This document shows, piece after piece, positions 11,461-20,806 of a stretch of 64,000 nt of DNA. The notes beneath the pieces are model-generated. The model worked only from the letters and a program-made list of their open reading frames with translations, searched no databases and was not told where the DNA came from. This stretch comes from Burkholderia sp. Bp8992. Lineage in GTDB: Bacteria; Pseudomonadota; Gammaproteobacteria; Burkholderiales; Burkholderiaceae. Positions within the stretch are counted from its first letter, which is position 1; the number at the start of each line of letters is the position of its first letter. The DNA is taken from assembly GCF_003853705.1 (NCBI RefSeq), contig NZ_QTQI01000024.1, positions 62,001 to 126,000 on the forward strand, in the 5' to 3' direction. Position numbers and translations under genes: made by a program.

Positions 11461-12258
11461 TCAGTAGATATCGAAATCGAAGTACTTCTTCTCGATCGAC
11501 TGATACACGCCGTTGGCGCGAATGGCCGTGATCGCCTGGTTCAGCTGCTGCCGGAGATCGTCGTCGGTCTTGCGCACCGGAATGCCGTAGCCCTCGCCCA
11601 GCAGCGCCTTCTGCTCGGGCGTCGTACCGACGATCGGCGTGCCGACGAACTTGAAGTTCGCACCTTCCGGTTTCGTCAGGAACGCCGAATACGCGGCAGT
11701 CGCGTCCTGCAACGCGGCGTCGATGCGGCCCGAGCGCAGATCGAGGTAGACCTCGTCCTGGGTCGGGTAGCGCACCAGTTGCACGCCGTTCTGCGCCCAG
11801 TACGCGCTCGCGTACTTGTCGGCCAGCGTGCCGCGCTGAACGCCGACGCGCTTGCCCTTGAGTTCCGCCGGCGTCGCGTCCTTGACTGGGCTGTTTTTCG
11901 CGACGACCAGCCGGCGCGGCGTGTTGTAGTACTTGTCGGTAAACGCGACCTTCTGCTTGCGCTCGGCGGTGATCGCGACCGACGCGACGATCGCGTCGAC
12001 CTTGTCGGCCATCAACGCGGGAAGCAGGCCGTCCCAGTTGATCTGCACCAGCGTGCAATTGGCGTGCATCTGCGCGCACAGTGCATGGATGACGTCGATG
12101 TCGAAGCCCACCGGCGTGCCGTCCGGCTGCATCGACGAAAACGGCGGATACGCGCCTTCGTAGCCGATCCGGATGTCCTTCCACTCTTTCGCCTGGGCCT
12201 GCACGGCCGCCAGCATGACGGTGGCGAGCACCAGGAATCTCATCATGGGTCGTTTCAT
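11461..12258 (-). CDS. Periplasmic amino acid-binding protein (SBP family 3, HisJ/ArgT type)
   Basis: 265-residue periplasmic receptor for the ABC importer. Start at 12258 (MKRPMMRFLVLATV) gives a cleavable signal peptide ending AQA-KEWKDI, and a GGAG site lies upstream. The mature protein shows IGYEGAYPPFSS, GFDIDVIHALCAQ, and KVAFTDKYYNTP, the standard SBP-3 ligand pocket elements. The segment CAQMHANCTLVQINWDGLLPAL resembles the lysine/arginine/ornithine and octopine/nopaline binders, consistent with a basic or guanidino ligand. The gene is the first of the transporter run, with a candidate GntR operator at 12336-12346 upstream. Confidence 0.94.
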   Translation of the reverse strand: MKRPMMRFLVLATVMLAAVQAQAKEWKDIRIGYEGAYPPFSSMQPDGTPVGFDIDVIHALCAQMHANCTLVQINWDGLLPALMADKVDAIVASVAITAERKQKVAFTDKYYNTPRRLVVAKNSPVKDATPAELKGKRVGVQRGTLADKYASAYWAQNGVQLVRYPTQDEVYLDLRSGRIDAALQDATAAYSAFLTKPEGANFKFVGTPIVGTTPEQKALLGEGYGIPVRKTDDDLRQQLNQAITAIRANGVYQSIEKKYFDFDIY

Positions 12259-12335
12259 GTTGCTACTCCGTAACGTGTTTCGGTGGAAATGACTGCGTGG
12301 TCGTGTTGCGTGGTTTTGGTACGATGATTGATTCG

Positions 12336-12346
12336 GATACCTTATC
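12336..12346. promoter_or_regulatory. Candidate GntR-family operator upstream of the amino-acid importer
   Basis: The short inverted repeat GATA-CCT-TATC lies 78 bp before the binding-protein start. A sister repeat GATA-TTTG-TATC lies at 13181-13192 upstream of the gntR gene. Two similar sites at both promoters of one locus are what an FCD-type autoregulated GntR factor would need. Inference only. Confidence 0.35.
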
Positions 12347-12387
12347 GACATGAACGAGACGCCGACCGCCGCCTCGTCCTGTTTCCG

Positions 12388-13065
12388 TCAGTTGCCGCCC
12401 GTCATCCAGTCGCGCAATGCCGGGACGGTCGCTTCGATATGCTCACGCACCACGGCCTCGAGCGCGGCAGGATCGCCTCCCCGGATCGCGTCGATCAGCC
12501 CCATGTGGTCGTCGCGCGACGTCTTCGGCTTGTAGGCCCGCTCGAGCCACAGACGCATGTGCGGTTCCACCACCGTGTGCAACCCGGCGATCTGGGTGAT
12601 CAGGCGCTGGCGCCCGCACAGCCGGCACAGATACTCGTGAAAGCTGCGATGCGCGGTGACCCACTGCTGGCCGTCGGCTTCCGCGCGCTCCATCGCATCG
12701 ATCAAGCGCGTCAGTTCGTCGATATGCTGCGGCGTGATGTTCGGCAGCGCCATGCGCGCCGCCAGCCCTTCGAGCACGCCGCGCATGCCGAACACCACTT
12801 CCATCTCGTCGACGTCTAGCCCCCGCACGACCGCGCCGCGATTCGGACGGATCACGACCAACCCTTCGCTCGCGAGCCGGCGGAACGCTTCCCTCACCGG
12901 CATGCGGCTCGTATCGATCTCGGCGGCGATGTCCTCGGGAATCAGGCGATCGCCGGCCTTGTACGTCCCCATCCGGATGCGGTAGAGCACATACGCATAG
13001 GCCTCTTCCTCGGCCGTGGCGGGAAATTGCGGATGCAGCGATGGCGTACGTGTGTCCATGTTCAT
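12388..13065 (-). CDS. GntR family transcriptional regulator, FadR/FCD subfamily
   Basis: 225-residue DNA-binding regulator. The winged helix is at about 20-85 (EEEAYAYVLYRIRMGTYKAGDRL, then SRMPVREAFRRLASEGLV), followed by the all-helical FCD ligand domain with its metal/ligand histidines (HRSFHEYLCRL, HTVVEPH, DDHMGLIDAI, REHIEA). FCD regulators usually repress a catabolic operon and release DNA when bound by the substrate or an intermediate. It is the first gene of the minus-strand locus and most likely controls the importer, aminotransferase and ureohydrolase genes. An alternative start (MDTRTP) is at 13059. Confidence 0.94.
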   Translation of the reverse strand: MNMDTRTPSLHPQFPATAEEEAYAYVLYRIRMGTYKAGDRLIPEDIAAEIDTSRMPVREAFRRLASEGLVVIRPNRGAVVRGLDVDEMEVVFGMRGVLEGLAARMALPNITPQHIDELTRLIDAMERAEADGQQWVTAHRSFHEYLCRLCGRQRLITQIAGLHTVVEPHMRLWLERAYKPKTSRDDHMGLIDAIRGGDPAALEAVVREHIEATVPALRDWMTGGN

Positions 13066-13180
13066 GCAATGACCTCTTTCGCGAGCCCTGGGCTTCGCCG
13101 CGAAGCGCTCGCACGCCGAATACGCGTGGCACGCTCTTGGACTTGCGTTCGATATTGAATGAAAGGCATTAGTAATAGTG

Positions 13181-13192
13181 GATATTTGTATC
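13181..13192. promoter_or_regulatory. Candidate operator upstream of the gntR gene
   Basis: GATA-TTTG-TATC inverted repeat, 116 bp before the gntR start, inside a locally AT-rich stretch (13150-13245) that also contains the palindrome GGGTTAACCC at 13233-13242. It resembles the repeat at 12336-12346. Probably part of the promoter region; function inferred. Confidence 0.3.
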
Positions 13193-13283
13193 TACGGCTG
13201 CACTATACGACGCCAGAAATAATGTCGAATATGGGTTAACCCTTGGGGTCGGCAATACGCTGATGCGCACGTTCCCACAAGCG

Positions 13284-13320
13284 AAAACGCCCGACACCGG
13301 GCATCCGGCGTCGGGCGTTT
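13284..13320 (-). terminator. Strong intrinsic terminator
   Basis: Read on the minus strand, a 16-bp stem (AAACGCCCGAC... pairing with ...GTCGGGCGTTT, one G-U wobble) with a four-base loop runs directly into TTTT. It stands 25 bp past the stop of the LamG remnant and would end transcription from the xylose operon side. Read on the plus strand it also ends in TTT, so it may work in both directions. Confidence 0.85.
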
Positions 13321-13345
13321 CGGCCAATTGCGGTGTACGGCGCAC

Positions 13346-13450
13346 CTACCGAGCAAGCGCGGCGACTTGCGCCGCCGTCAGCGCCCCCTGGTACATGCGG
13401 AAATCGCTCACGAGGCCGTCGAAGGCAGGATCGGCCGCCTCGTCTTTCAG
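13346..13450 (-). pseudogene. Remnant of a LamG/concanavalin A-like domain protein (C-terminal 30-35 residues)
   Basis: The minus-strand frame ends ...DGLVSDFRMYQGALTAAQVAAL followed by a stop at 13346. This is the typical last strand of a laminin-G-3/LamG domain (FDG-x-DDFRIY-x-xALS-xxEIxAL). Nothing upstream in this frame looks like the rest of a LamG domain, and there is no start codon with a plausible ribosome site. It appears to be the tail of a lost gene that kept its own terminator (13284-13320). Confidence 0.7.
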
Positions 13451-13764
13451 CGCGCGGCCGCGGGTACGGCAGCGTGCTTCGACGCGCCGTCCCGCTCGAT
13501 CCGCTCGACGATGCGTGCAAGCCGAATGATGTCGGTCAGCGCGAAATCGGCCACATCGGGCCGCGGCCGGCCGCACTCGTCGGCGATGCGCATCGCGAAC
13601 GCGAGCGCTTCGGAACGCTCCCGCAGCAATGCCCGGAGCGCATCCGCGACGACCCGGCGGTCGCGCGGGTCACCGAGGCCGAGCGCCGAACCGACATCCG
13701 GCGCCATGAGCGTGCCTGTCTCCAGTGCGGAGACATTCGGCACGCGCATCGTGTTCGTGTCCAT
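13447..13764 (-). CDS. Hypothetical protein at the end of the xylose operon
   Basis: 105-residue soluble protein that I do not recognise. It begins with a good GGGAGG ribosome site 7 bases before the ATG at 13764 and lies 36 bp after xylH, so it is probably the last gene of the xyl operon. The middle (about 35-90) is predicted to be helical: VVADALRALLRERSEALAF, then FALTDIIRLARIVERIERD. No metal or nucleotide motif is visible. Its 3' end abuts the LamG remnant, so its C-terminus may have been changed by the same deletion. Confidence 0.6.
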   Translation of the reverse strand: MDTNTMRVPNVSALETGTLMAPDVGSALGLGDPRDRRVVADALRALLRERSEALAFAMRIADECGRPRPDVADFALTDIIRLARIVERIERDGASKHAAVPAAAR

Positions 13765-13800
13765 GGAAGTCCTCCCGCCGACTCGCGATCGACCGGCACG

Positions 13801-15000
13801 TCACCGCCGGTTCGACCGCGACACCACGTCGATCCACACGGCCAGCACCAGCACCGCGCCCTTGACGATCATCTGCCAGTACGCATCGACGTCCAGCATC
13901 GACATCCCGTTGTCGAGGCTCGCCATCACGAGCGCGCCGATCAGCGCGCCGTAGACCGTGCCCGACCCGCCGCGCATCGACGTGCCGCCGATGAAGCACG
14001 CGGCGATCGCATCGAGCTCGCCCATCGTGCCGGCGGACGGCGACCCGGCCGCCAGCCGCGCGGTGTTCACGAGGCCGGCAAACGCGCACATCAACCCCAT
14101 CAGCGCAAAGATCGCAAGTTTCACGCGATCGGTGTCGACGCCCGACAAGCGCGTTGCCTCGAGATTCGAGCCGACCGCATAAACGCGCCGGCCGAATACC
14201 GTCTGCGTCGCGATCCACGAGAACACGCCGAGCAACGCGAGCAGCAACAGCACCGGCACCGGAATGCCGCCGTAACGGTCCAGCGTCGCGACGAAGGCGA
14301 ACAGCACCGCACCGGCCCCCGCGACCTTCACACCGTCCTGCCACAGCGGCGCGACCGCGAGCCGATAGCGTCGCCGCGTGCCGCGCTGCCGCACCACCAG
14401 GAGCGTCACGAGCACGAACAGCAGGATCGCGAGGCCGTCCCCCGCCATGCGCGGCAGATAGCCCTGCCCGATGAACACGAAGCCGTCGGACACCGGTGCG
14501 ATCGTCGAGCCGCCCGTCACGCCGAGCAGGATGCCGCGGAAGGCGAGCATCCCGCCGAGACCGACGATGAACGACGGCACGCGCCGATAAGTCGACCACC
14601 AGCCGTTGAACAGCCCGATCAGCACGCCGAGCGCAAGCACGGCCGGGACCGTTGCCGCGACCGGCCAGTGGCGGTTGACGTCGAGGATCGCGGCGACGCC
14701 GCCGAGCAGCCCGAGCAGCGAACCGACCGACAGGTCGATCTCGCCCGCGATGATGACGAACACCATGCCGCACGCGAGCATGCCGGTGATCGACATCTGC
14801 CGCAGCAGGTTCGATACGTTGCGCGGCGTGACGAACGCGCCGTCCGTCAGTACCGAGAAGAACGCCCAGATCGCGGCCACCGCGAACAGCAGCGCGAGCA
14901 CCTTGTAGCGCACGAAGATGCGCCGCAGCGGATGGCCGCCCGCGGCGCGCGTTTCGGGGTCCGCCGATACGGGCCGGGAAGACGAAAGTTCGGTGTTCAT
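13801..15000 (-). CDS. xylH: Xylose ABC transporter permease
   Basis: 399-residue inner-membrane permease of the ribose/xylose (BPD-transp-2) family with about ten hydrophobic helices. Start at 15000 ([11 protein letters not shown]) overlaps the xylG stop by 4 bases. Landmarks are [54 protein letters not shown] and [21 protein letters not shown]. The length, longer than RbsC (about 320), and the position after xylF and xylG identify it as XylH. Confidence 0.95.
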   Translation of the reverse strand: MNTELSSSRPVSADPETRAAGGHPLRRIFVRYKVLALLFAVAAIWAFFSVLTDGAFVTPRNVSNLLRQMSITGMLACGMVFVIIAGEIDLSVGSLLGLLGGVAAILDVNRHWPVAATVPAVLALGVLIGLFNGWWSTYRRVPSFIVGLGGMLAFRGILLGVTGGSTIAPVSDGFVFIGQGYLPRMAGDGLAILLFVLVTLLVVRQRGTRRRYRLAVAPLWQDGVKVAGAGAVLFAFVATLDRYGGIPVPVLLLLALLGVFSWIATQTVFGRRVYAVGSNLEATRLSGVDTDRVKLAIFALMGLMCAFAGLVNTARLAAGSPSAGTMGELDAIAACFIGGTSMRGGSGTVYGALIGALVMASLDNGMSMLDVDAYWQMIVKGAVLVLAVWIDVVSRSNRR

Positions 15001-16556
15001 GTGGCACTCGCTGCAATGGGTTCGGCCGGACGCCGCGCGGGCTTCAGCGCGGCGCCGAGAATCTGTTCCTGCGTGAGACCGTCGTTGACGAAATCGCCGC
15101 GCAGCTCGCCCTCGCCGATCACGAGCACGCGATCGGCCAGCCCGAGCACTTCCGGCAGCTCCGACGACACGACGATCAGCGCGACGCCGCGCTTCGCGAG
15201 CGCGAAGATCAGCCGGTAGATCTCCGCCTTCGCGCCGACGTCGACGCCGCGGGTAGGTTCGTCGAGGATCAGTACCTGCGGGTCCGCCAGCAGCATCCTG
15301 GCAAGCACCGCCTTCTGCTGGTTGCCGCCGGACAGGCTCGCGATCGGCAGGAACGGATGCGCGGCGCGCACCGACAGCCGCTGCATCTCGGTGCGGATCG
15401 CATCGAGTTCGGCGGCCGCGTCGATTCGGCCGCGCGTGGCGAAACGGCGCAGCACCGCCAGCGTGATGTTGTGGCCGACGCCGAGCTGCGGCACGATCCC
15501 GTGGCGCTTGCGGTCCTCCGGCACCATCGCGATACCCGCACGGATCGCATCGGCCGGCGAGCGGACCGCCAGCGTGCGGCCGTTCATCCGCACGGCCGCC
15601 GTGCTCTCGCCCGGATACGCACCGAAAATCGCCTGCATCAACTCGGTCCGGCCCGCGCCGACCAGCCCGGCGACGCCGAGAATCTCGCCGCGCCGCACGC
15701 TGAACGACACGTCGTCGACGCGCTTGCGGCGCGGGTTCGTCACGTCGCGGCAGGTGACGTGATGGGCCTCGAGCACGACGTCGCCGATCTCGTGAGGCTC
15801 GCGCGGATAGAGATTGCCGATCTCGCGCCCGACCATCATCGCGATGATGCGGTCGGTGGTGAGCGTGCGCATCGGCTCGGTCGCAACGTGGCGGCCGTCG
15901 CGGATCACGGTCACGGTGTCGCACACCGCGTCGATCTCGTCGAGCTTGTGCGAGATATACACGCACGCGACGCCGCGGCGCTTCAGGTCGCGCACGATGT
16001 CGAGCAGGATCCTCGTTTCGGCCGCGCTCAGCGACGACGACGGCTCGTCGAGAATCAGCAGCTTCGCGCGCTTGTTCAGCGCCTTCGCGATTTCGATCAG
16101 CTGCTGGTGGCCGCCGCCGTAGTTCATCACGGGCTGTGCGACGTTGATCGCATCGATCCGCAGCTCGCGCAGCAACGCTTCCGAGCGCCGCACCATTTCC
16201 GCGTAATGCATGCGCCCGCCGGGCAGCGTGATCTCGTTGCCGAGGAAGATGTTCTCGGCGACCGACAGCTCTGGCACGAGCATCAGCTCCTGGTGGATGA
16301 TCACGATGCCCGCACGCTCGGTGTCGCGCACGCCGGACGCGACGAGCGGCGCGCCTTCCCAGCGGATCTCACCGTCCCACGTGCCGTGCGGGTAGACACC
16401 CGACAGCACCTTCATCAGCGTCGACTTGCCCGCGCCGTTCTCGCCGCACAACCCGACGCACTCGCCCGGGCGCACGGTCAGGTCGATGCCGTCGAGCGCC
16501 TTCACGCCGTCGAATGCCTTGACGATGCCACGCATCGTCAGCAGGGGTTCCGTCAT
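14997..16556 (-). CDS. xylG: Xylose ABC transporter, tandem ATP-binding protein
   Basis: 519-residue double ATPase of the sugar importer. The first half has Walker [10 protein letters not shown], signature [16 protein letters not shown] and Walker [12 protein letters not shown]. The second half has a degenerate Walker A (GLVGAGRTE), signature [16 protein letters not shown] and Walker [17 protein letters not shown]. This alternation of an intact and a degenerate site is normal for RbsA/XylG. Lies 60 bp after xylF and overlaps xylH. Confidence 0.96.
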   Translation of the reverse strand: MTEPLLTMRGIVKAFDGVKALDGIDLTVRPGECVGLCGENGAGKSTLMKVLSGVYPHGTWDGEIRWEGAPLVASGVRDTERAGIVIIHQELMLVPELSVAENIFLGNEITLPGGRMHYAEMVRRSEALLRELRIDAINVAQPVMNYGGGHQQLIEIAKALNKRAKLLILDEPSSSLSAAETRILLDIVRDLKRRGVACVYISHKLDEIDAVCDTVTVIRDGRHVATEPMRTLTTDRIIAMMVGREIGNLYPREPHEIGDVVLEAHHVTCRDVTNPRRKRVDDVSFSVRRGEILGVAGLVGAGRTELMQAIFGAYPGESTAAVRMNGRTLAVRSPADAIRAGIAMVPEDRKRHGIVPQLGVGHNITLAVLRRFATRGRIDAAAELDAIRTEMQRLSVRAAHPFLPIASLSGGNQQKAVLARMLLADPQVLILDEPTRGVDVGAKAEIYRLIFALAKRGVALIVVSSELPEVLGLADRVLVIGEGELRGDFVNDGLTQEQILGAALKPARRPAEPIAASAT

Positions 16557-16616
16557 TCGTTCATGCCTCGCAGGATGCGCGCGGGCGCGCCGGTGCGCTG
16601 CCCGCGCGTCGTGCCG

Positions 16617-17645
16617 TTACTGGCTCGCCAGCTGGGCCTGGGTGTAGAAGCCGTCCTTCACGACGACATCGACGTTGCGCTTGGTCAGCAGCGTCGGCTG
16701 CAGCAGCACCGTATCGACCTTCTTCTTGCCGTTGTCGTATTGCGCGTTGAACGCGGGTTTCGTCCCCTTCGCGAGATCGACCGCGAGCGTCGCGGCTTCG
16801 CTCGCGATCAGCTTCAACGGCTTGTACACGGTCATCGTCTGCGTGCCGGCGATCACGCGCTTGACCGCAGCCAGATCCGCGTCCTGCCCGGACACCGGCA
16901 CCTTGCCGGCCAGATGCTGTGCGGCAAGCGCCTGGATCGCGCCGCCGGCCGTGCCGTCGTTCGACGCGACGATCGCGTCGATCTTGTTGTTGTTCGCGGT
17001 CAGCGCATCCTCGACGATCCGCAACGCGGTCGACGCACTCCATTCTGGCACCCACTGCTGGCCGACGACCTTGATGTCGCCGCGGTCGATCGCCGGCTTC
17101 AGTACCTTCAGTTGTCCTTCGCGCAGCATCTTCGCATTGTTGTCGGTCGGCGCGCCGCCCAGCAGGAAATAGTTGCCCTTCGGCTTCGCGTCGAACACGC
17201 CCTGCGCCTGCAGCTCGCCGACCTTCTCGTTGTCGAACGAGATATAGGCGTCGACGTCCGCGTCGAGGATCAGGCGGTCGTACGACACGACCTTGATACC
17301 GGCCTTCCTCGCCTCGGCCACGACGTTGCCGAGCGTCTTCGAGTTGAACGGCACGATCACGATCACGTCGACGCCGCGCGAGATCAGGTTCTCGATCTGC
17401 GAAATCTGCCGCGCCTCGCTCGCGTCGGCCGACTGCACCGACACCTTCGCGCCGAGCTTCGTCGCCGCCGCGACGAAATAGTCACGATCGCGCGACCAGC
17501 GCTCGACGCGCAAATCGTCGATGCAGAAGCCGATCTCGGGCTTGTCCTTGCTCGCATGCGCGAGCGGCGTGCCCAGCGCGAGGATCGCCAGCGCGGCGGC
17601 GCCGGCAAGCGAACTCAATACGGTACGACGCGTCACGGTTTTCAT
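16617..17645 (-). CDS. xylF: Periplasmic D-xylose-binding protein
   Basis: 342-residue periplasmic receptor. Start at 17645 (MKTVTRRTVL) follows an AAGGAG site and gives a signal peptide ending AHA-SKDKPEIGF; the arginine pair in TRRTVLSS is close to a Tat signal but the consensus is weak. Family marks for XylF are CIDDLRVERWSRDRDYF, VIVIVPFNSKTL, VVSYDRLI, ASNDGTAGG and VSGQDADL. It binds xylose and docks to XylH. 88 bp separate it from xylB, so the operon continues. Confidence 0.96.
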   Translation of the reverse strand: MKTVTRRTVLSSLAGAAALAILALGTPLAHASKDKPEIGFCIDDLRVERWSRDRDYFVAAATKLGAKVSVQSADASEARQISQIENLISRGVDVIVIVPFNSKTLGNVVAEARKAGIKVVSYDRLILDADVDAYISFDNEKVGELQAQGVFDAKPKGNYFLLGGAPTDNNAKMLREGQLKVLKPAIDRGDIKVVGQQWVPEWSASTALRIVEDALTANNNKIDAIVASNDGTAGGAIQALAAQHLAGKVPVSGQDADLAAVKRVIAGTQTMTVYKPLKLIASEAATLAVDLAKGTKPAFNAQYDNGKKKVDTVLLQPTLLTKRNVDVVVKDGFYTQAQLASQ

Positions 17646-17733
17646 GTCTCCAAACTCCTTGTTATGGAACCACCTCACGAACCGCGGGCGGCCGCCGGAT
17701 GGCACCGCCCGCATCGAGTCACTGCAACGTGCG

Positions 17734-19212
17734 TCACGCGCCCGTTGCAAATACCGGTTCGAGCGCGCGATACAGCGCGCGAAACGTCGGCCGCCGCGCG
17801 TCGCGATACCACGCATGCCGTGCGGGATCGGGCTCGCGCACCGCGACGACCGGCGGCTGCGGACACACGTCGGCGAGCGACGCATCCGGTTCGAGCGCGA
17901 GATGCGCAAGACGCGCGGCGCCGAGCGCCGGCCCGATCTCGCCGCCCGCGCGCAGCGTCAGCACACGGCCGCTCAGGTCGGCGAGCATCTGCGTCCAGTA
18001 CGCGCTGCGCGAGCCGCCGCCGATCACCGTGATGCTGTCGGGTGCGAGACCGGACGCATGCAGCGCGTCGATGCCGTCGAGCAGCGCGAAGCCGACGCCT
18101 TCGAGCGTCGCGTTCGCGAGATCCGCGCGCCGGGTATCGGGCGTGAGCCCGTAGAACACGCCCTTCGCGTTCACGTCGTTGTGCGGCGTGCGCTCGCCGC
18201 TCAGGTACGGCAGGAACCACGGGCGGCGCTCGCGTGCGTTCGCCTCGGCATCGTCGAGCAGCGCCGCGACGCCGTCGTAGCCGGCGAGTTGCGCGGTGAA
18301 GTCGATGCAGCCGGCCGCGTTCAGGATCACGGACATCAGGTGCCATGTATTCGGCAGCGCATGACAGAAGCTGTGCACCGCCGATTCGGGATTCGCGCGG
18401 AACCCGTCCGACACCGCGAAATACACGCCCGACGTGCCGAGCGACAGCAGCGCGTCGCCGGCCCGCACGATGCCGACGCCCACTGCGCCGGCCGCATTGT
18501 CGCCGCCGCCGGCCACCACCGGAATCTCGCGCAGGCCAAGCGCACGCGCGACGGCCGGCAGCAGCGTGCCGGTCACCGCGTTGCCCTCGAACACGGTCGG
18601 CATCTGCGTGCGCGACAGCCCGCAGGCCGCGAGCAGCGTGTCGTCGTAATCGCGCTTCGCGACATCAAGCCACAGCGTGCCGGCGGCATCCGACGGATCG
18701 GTCGCGAACGCGCCGGTCAGCCGGTAGCGCAGATAATCCTTCGGCAGCAGCACGTACGCGATGCGGGCGAACACGTCGGGTTCGTGCCGACGCACCCACA
18801 GCAGCTTGGGCGCGGTGAAGCCCGGCATCGCGATGTTGCCGGCCACCGTGCGCAGCGCGGGCGCGAGCCGTTCGAGTTCCTCGCACTCCGCGTCCGCCCG
18901 GCCGTCGTTCCACAAAATCGCGGGACGCAGCACGTCGCCATGGGCATCGAGCAGCGTCGCGCCGTGCATCTGCCCGGTCAACCCGAGTGCGTCGATGTCG
19001 CGCGGATCGATGCCGGCCGTGCGTGCATCCGATACGAGCGCGGCGAGCGCAGCGCATGCGGCGGCCCACCAGTCGCGCGGCGCCTGCTCGGACCAGCGCG
19101 GTTGCGGCCGGCTCACCGTCAGCGCGCGGCTCGCGCTCGCGCGCACCGCGCCGTCGCGATCGAGCAGCACCGCCTTCACGCCCGACGTGCCGAGATCGAG
19201 TCCGATGTACAT
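17734..19212 (-). CDS. xylB: Xylulokinase
   Basis: 492-residue FGGY sugar kinase converting D-xylulose to xylulose-5-phosphate. N-terminal ATPase fold MYIGLDLGTSGVKAVLLD, substrate segment GLTGQMHGATLLD, LWNDGRADAE, and the catalytic aspartate in GGGDNAAGAVGVG. The C-terminal half has the expected FLPYLSGERTPH and TVIGGGSRSAYWTQMLAD. It starts 4 bp after the xylA stop and feeds the pentose phosphate pathway. Confidence 0.97.
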   Translation of the reverse strand: MYIGLDLGTSGVKAVLLDRDGAVRASASRALTVSRPQPRWSEQAPRDWWAAACAALAALVSDARTAGIDPRDIDALGLTGQMHGATLLDAHGDVLRPAILWNDGRADAECEELERLAPALRTVAGNIAMPGFTAPKLLWVRRHEPDVFARIAYVLLPKDYLRYRLTGAFATDPSDAAGTLWLDVAKRDYDDTLLAACGLSRTQMPTVFEGNAVTGTLLPAVARALGLREIPVVAGGGDNAAGAVGVGIVRAGDALLSLGTSGVYFAVSDGFRANPESAVHSFCHALPNTWHLMSVILNAAGCIDFTAQLAGYDGVAALLDDAEANARERRPWFLPYLSGERTPHNDVNAKGVFYGLTPDTRRADLANATLEGVGFALLDGIDALHASGLAPDSITVIGGGSRSAYWTQMLADLSGRVLTLRAGGEIGPALGAARLAHLALEPDASLADVCPQPPVVAVREPDPARHAWYRDARRPTFRALYRALEPVFATGA

Positions 19213-19216
19213 GGCT

Positions 19217-20539
19217 TCAGCGCAGCCCGTAGATCGCCTGGTTCACGATGTTCTCGAGCCGCTCCTGCGCGCCGCTCGCGTGCTGCGGATCCACGCCGCG
19301 CGCGAGCGCATCGGCGGCGAGCGATTCCAGCGTATAGCCGCCCGACAGGATCTGGCGGCCGAACGCGTCGTCCCACTTCGCGTAGCGCTGCCGGCGCAGC
19401 GCGTCGAGCCGGTCGTTCTCGACCAGCACCGCCGCGCGTTCGAGCGCGAGCGCGAGCACGTCGATCGCGCCGACGTGGCCGTAGAACAGGTCTTCCGGAT
19501 CGACGCTCTGGCGCCGCACCTTCGCGTCGAAGTTCATGCCGCCGGTCGTGAAGCCGCCGTGACGCAGGATCTCGTAGAACGCGAGCGTCAGTTCCTCGAC
19601 GCTGTTCGGAAACTGGTCGGTGTCCCAGCCGTTCTGCTGATCGCCACGGTTCGCGTCGACGCTGCCGAACACGCCGAGCGCGAACGCGTTCGCGATCTCG
19701 TGATGGAACGAGTGGCCCGCGAGCGTTGCATGATTCGCCTCGATGTTCACGCGGATCTCGTTCTGCAGTCCGTACTGCACGAGGAAGCCGTGCACCGTCG
19801 CGACGTCGTAGTCGTACTGGTGCTTGGTCGGCTCCTGCGGTTTCGGCTCGATGAGCAGCGCGCCCGTGAAGCCGATCCTGTGCTTGTGTTCGACGACCAT
19901 CGACAGGAAGCGGGCAAACTGGTCGCGCTCGCGCTTCAGGTCGGTATTCAGCAGCGTCTCGTACCCTTCCCGCCCGCCCCACAGCACGTAGTTTTCGCCG
20001 CCGAGCCGGTGGGTCGCGTCGAGCGCGTGGCACACCTGGGTCGCGGCCCACGCGAACACGTCGGGGTTCGGGTTCGTCGCGGCGCCGGCCGCGAAGCGCG
20101 GGTGCGAGAACAGGTTCGCGGTGCCCCACAGCAGCCGCACGCCGCTCGCCTGCTGGCGCTCGCCGAGATAGTCCACCATCCGCGCGAAATTGGCCGCGTA
20201 TTCGCGCAGGCTGTCGCCTTCCGGCGCGACGTCCGTGTCATGGAACGTATAGAAAGGCGTGCCGAGTTTCGTGAAGAACTCGAACGCAGCATCCGCTTTC
20301 TGCCGCGCCCGCTCGAGTGCGTCGCCCGGCTGCTGCCAGGGCCGCCGGAACGCGCCCTGCCCGAAGATGTCGTGCCCCGGCCACACGAACGTGTGCCAGT
20401 AGCAGACCGCGATCCGCAGATGCTCGGCGAGCGTCTTGCCGAGCACGCGCTTCTCGGGGTCGTAATGGTGATAGGCGAGCGGGTTGTCCGAGTGCGGGCC
20501 TTCGTAGCGAATCGCGGGAATATGTTCGAAATACGACAT
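19217..20539 (-). CDS. xylA: Xylose isomerase
   Basis: 440-residue metal-dependent isomerase converting D-xylose to D-xylulose. Start at 20539 ([14 protein letters not shown]) matches the class II enzyme N-terminus (same length as the E. coli enzyme). Active-site marks: HDTDVAPEG (catalytic His), [31 protein letters not shown] (metal Glu and His), GSVDANRGD and [11 protein letters not shown]. First gene of the minus-strand xyl operon; the 267-bp gap to the divergent xylR holds the shared control region. Confidence 0.98.
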   Translation of the reverse strand: MSYFEHIPAIRYEGPHSDNPLAYHHYDPEKRVLGKTLAEHLRIAVCYWHTFVWPGHDIFGQGAFRRPWQQPGDALERARQKADAAFEFFTKLGTPFYTFHDTDVAPEGDSLREYAANFARMVDYLGERQQASGVRLLWGTANLFSHPRFAAGAATNPNPDVFAWAATQVCHALDATHRLGGENYVLWGGREGYETLLNTDLKRERDQFARFLSMVVEHKHRIGFTGALLIEPKPQEPTKHQYDYDVATVHGFLVQYGLQNEIRVNIEANHATLAGHSFHHEIANAFALGVFGSVDANRGDQQNGWDTDQFPNSVEELTLAFYEILRHGGFTTGGMNFDAKVRRQSVDPEDLFYGHVGAIDVLALALERAAVLVENDRLDALRRQRYAKWDDAFGRQILSGGYTLESLAADALARGVDPQHASGAQERLENIVNQAIYGLR

Positions 20540-20806
20540 GGCGTCTCCGTGCAGGTTCTTGTTGCAGCGCAACGCGCGTCGCGACGACGCACGCGGCCGA
20601 ATTCGGTTGGCTGGATCGTGCCCGTGCGCCTGCCGGCCGGCAATTGCGAAATTGCGCAGCACGCTTGATGTTTCTTGCCAGCCGCGCTCGCACCGCGCGC
20701 ATTCCGTCCTACAATCGCCGTACACCAATCCACCGCGCGCCGCCGTCGCGAGCGCACCCCGGAGACAACGGCGCCGCGTCCTCGACACGTTTGCCCCGAC
20801 ACCCAG
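20540..20806. promoter_or_regulatory. xylA-xylR divergent control region with AATTGCG direct repeat
   Basis: This 267-bp gap holds the promoters of both xylA and xylR. AATTGCG occurs twice in direct orientation, at 20642-20648 and 20650-20656, one base apart. AraC-type XylR proteins bind directly repeated half-sites that in E. coli contain an AATTG core, so this is the best operator candidate. A TACAAT box at 20711-20716 could be the xylR minus-10 element, but no good minus-35 box was found. Confidence 0.45.

Noticed and set aside
13141-13245. Possible phage or transposon attachment site in the AT-rich gntR upstream region
   Set aside because: No flanking repeats, integrase or transposase genes; better explained as a promoter.
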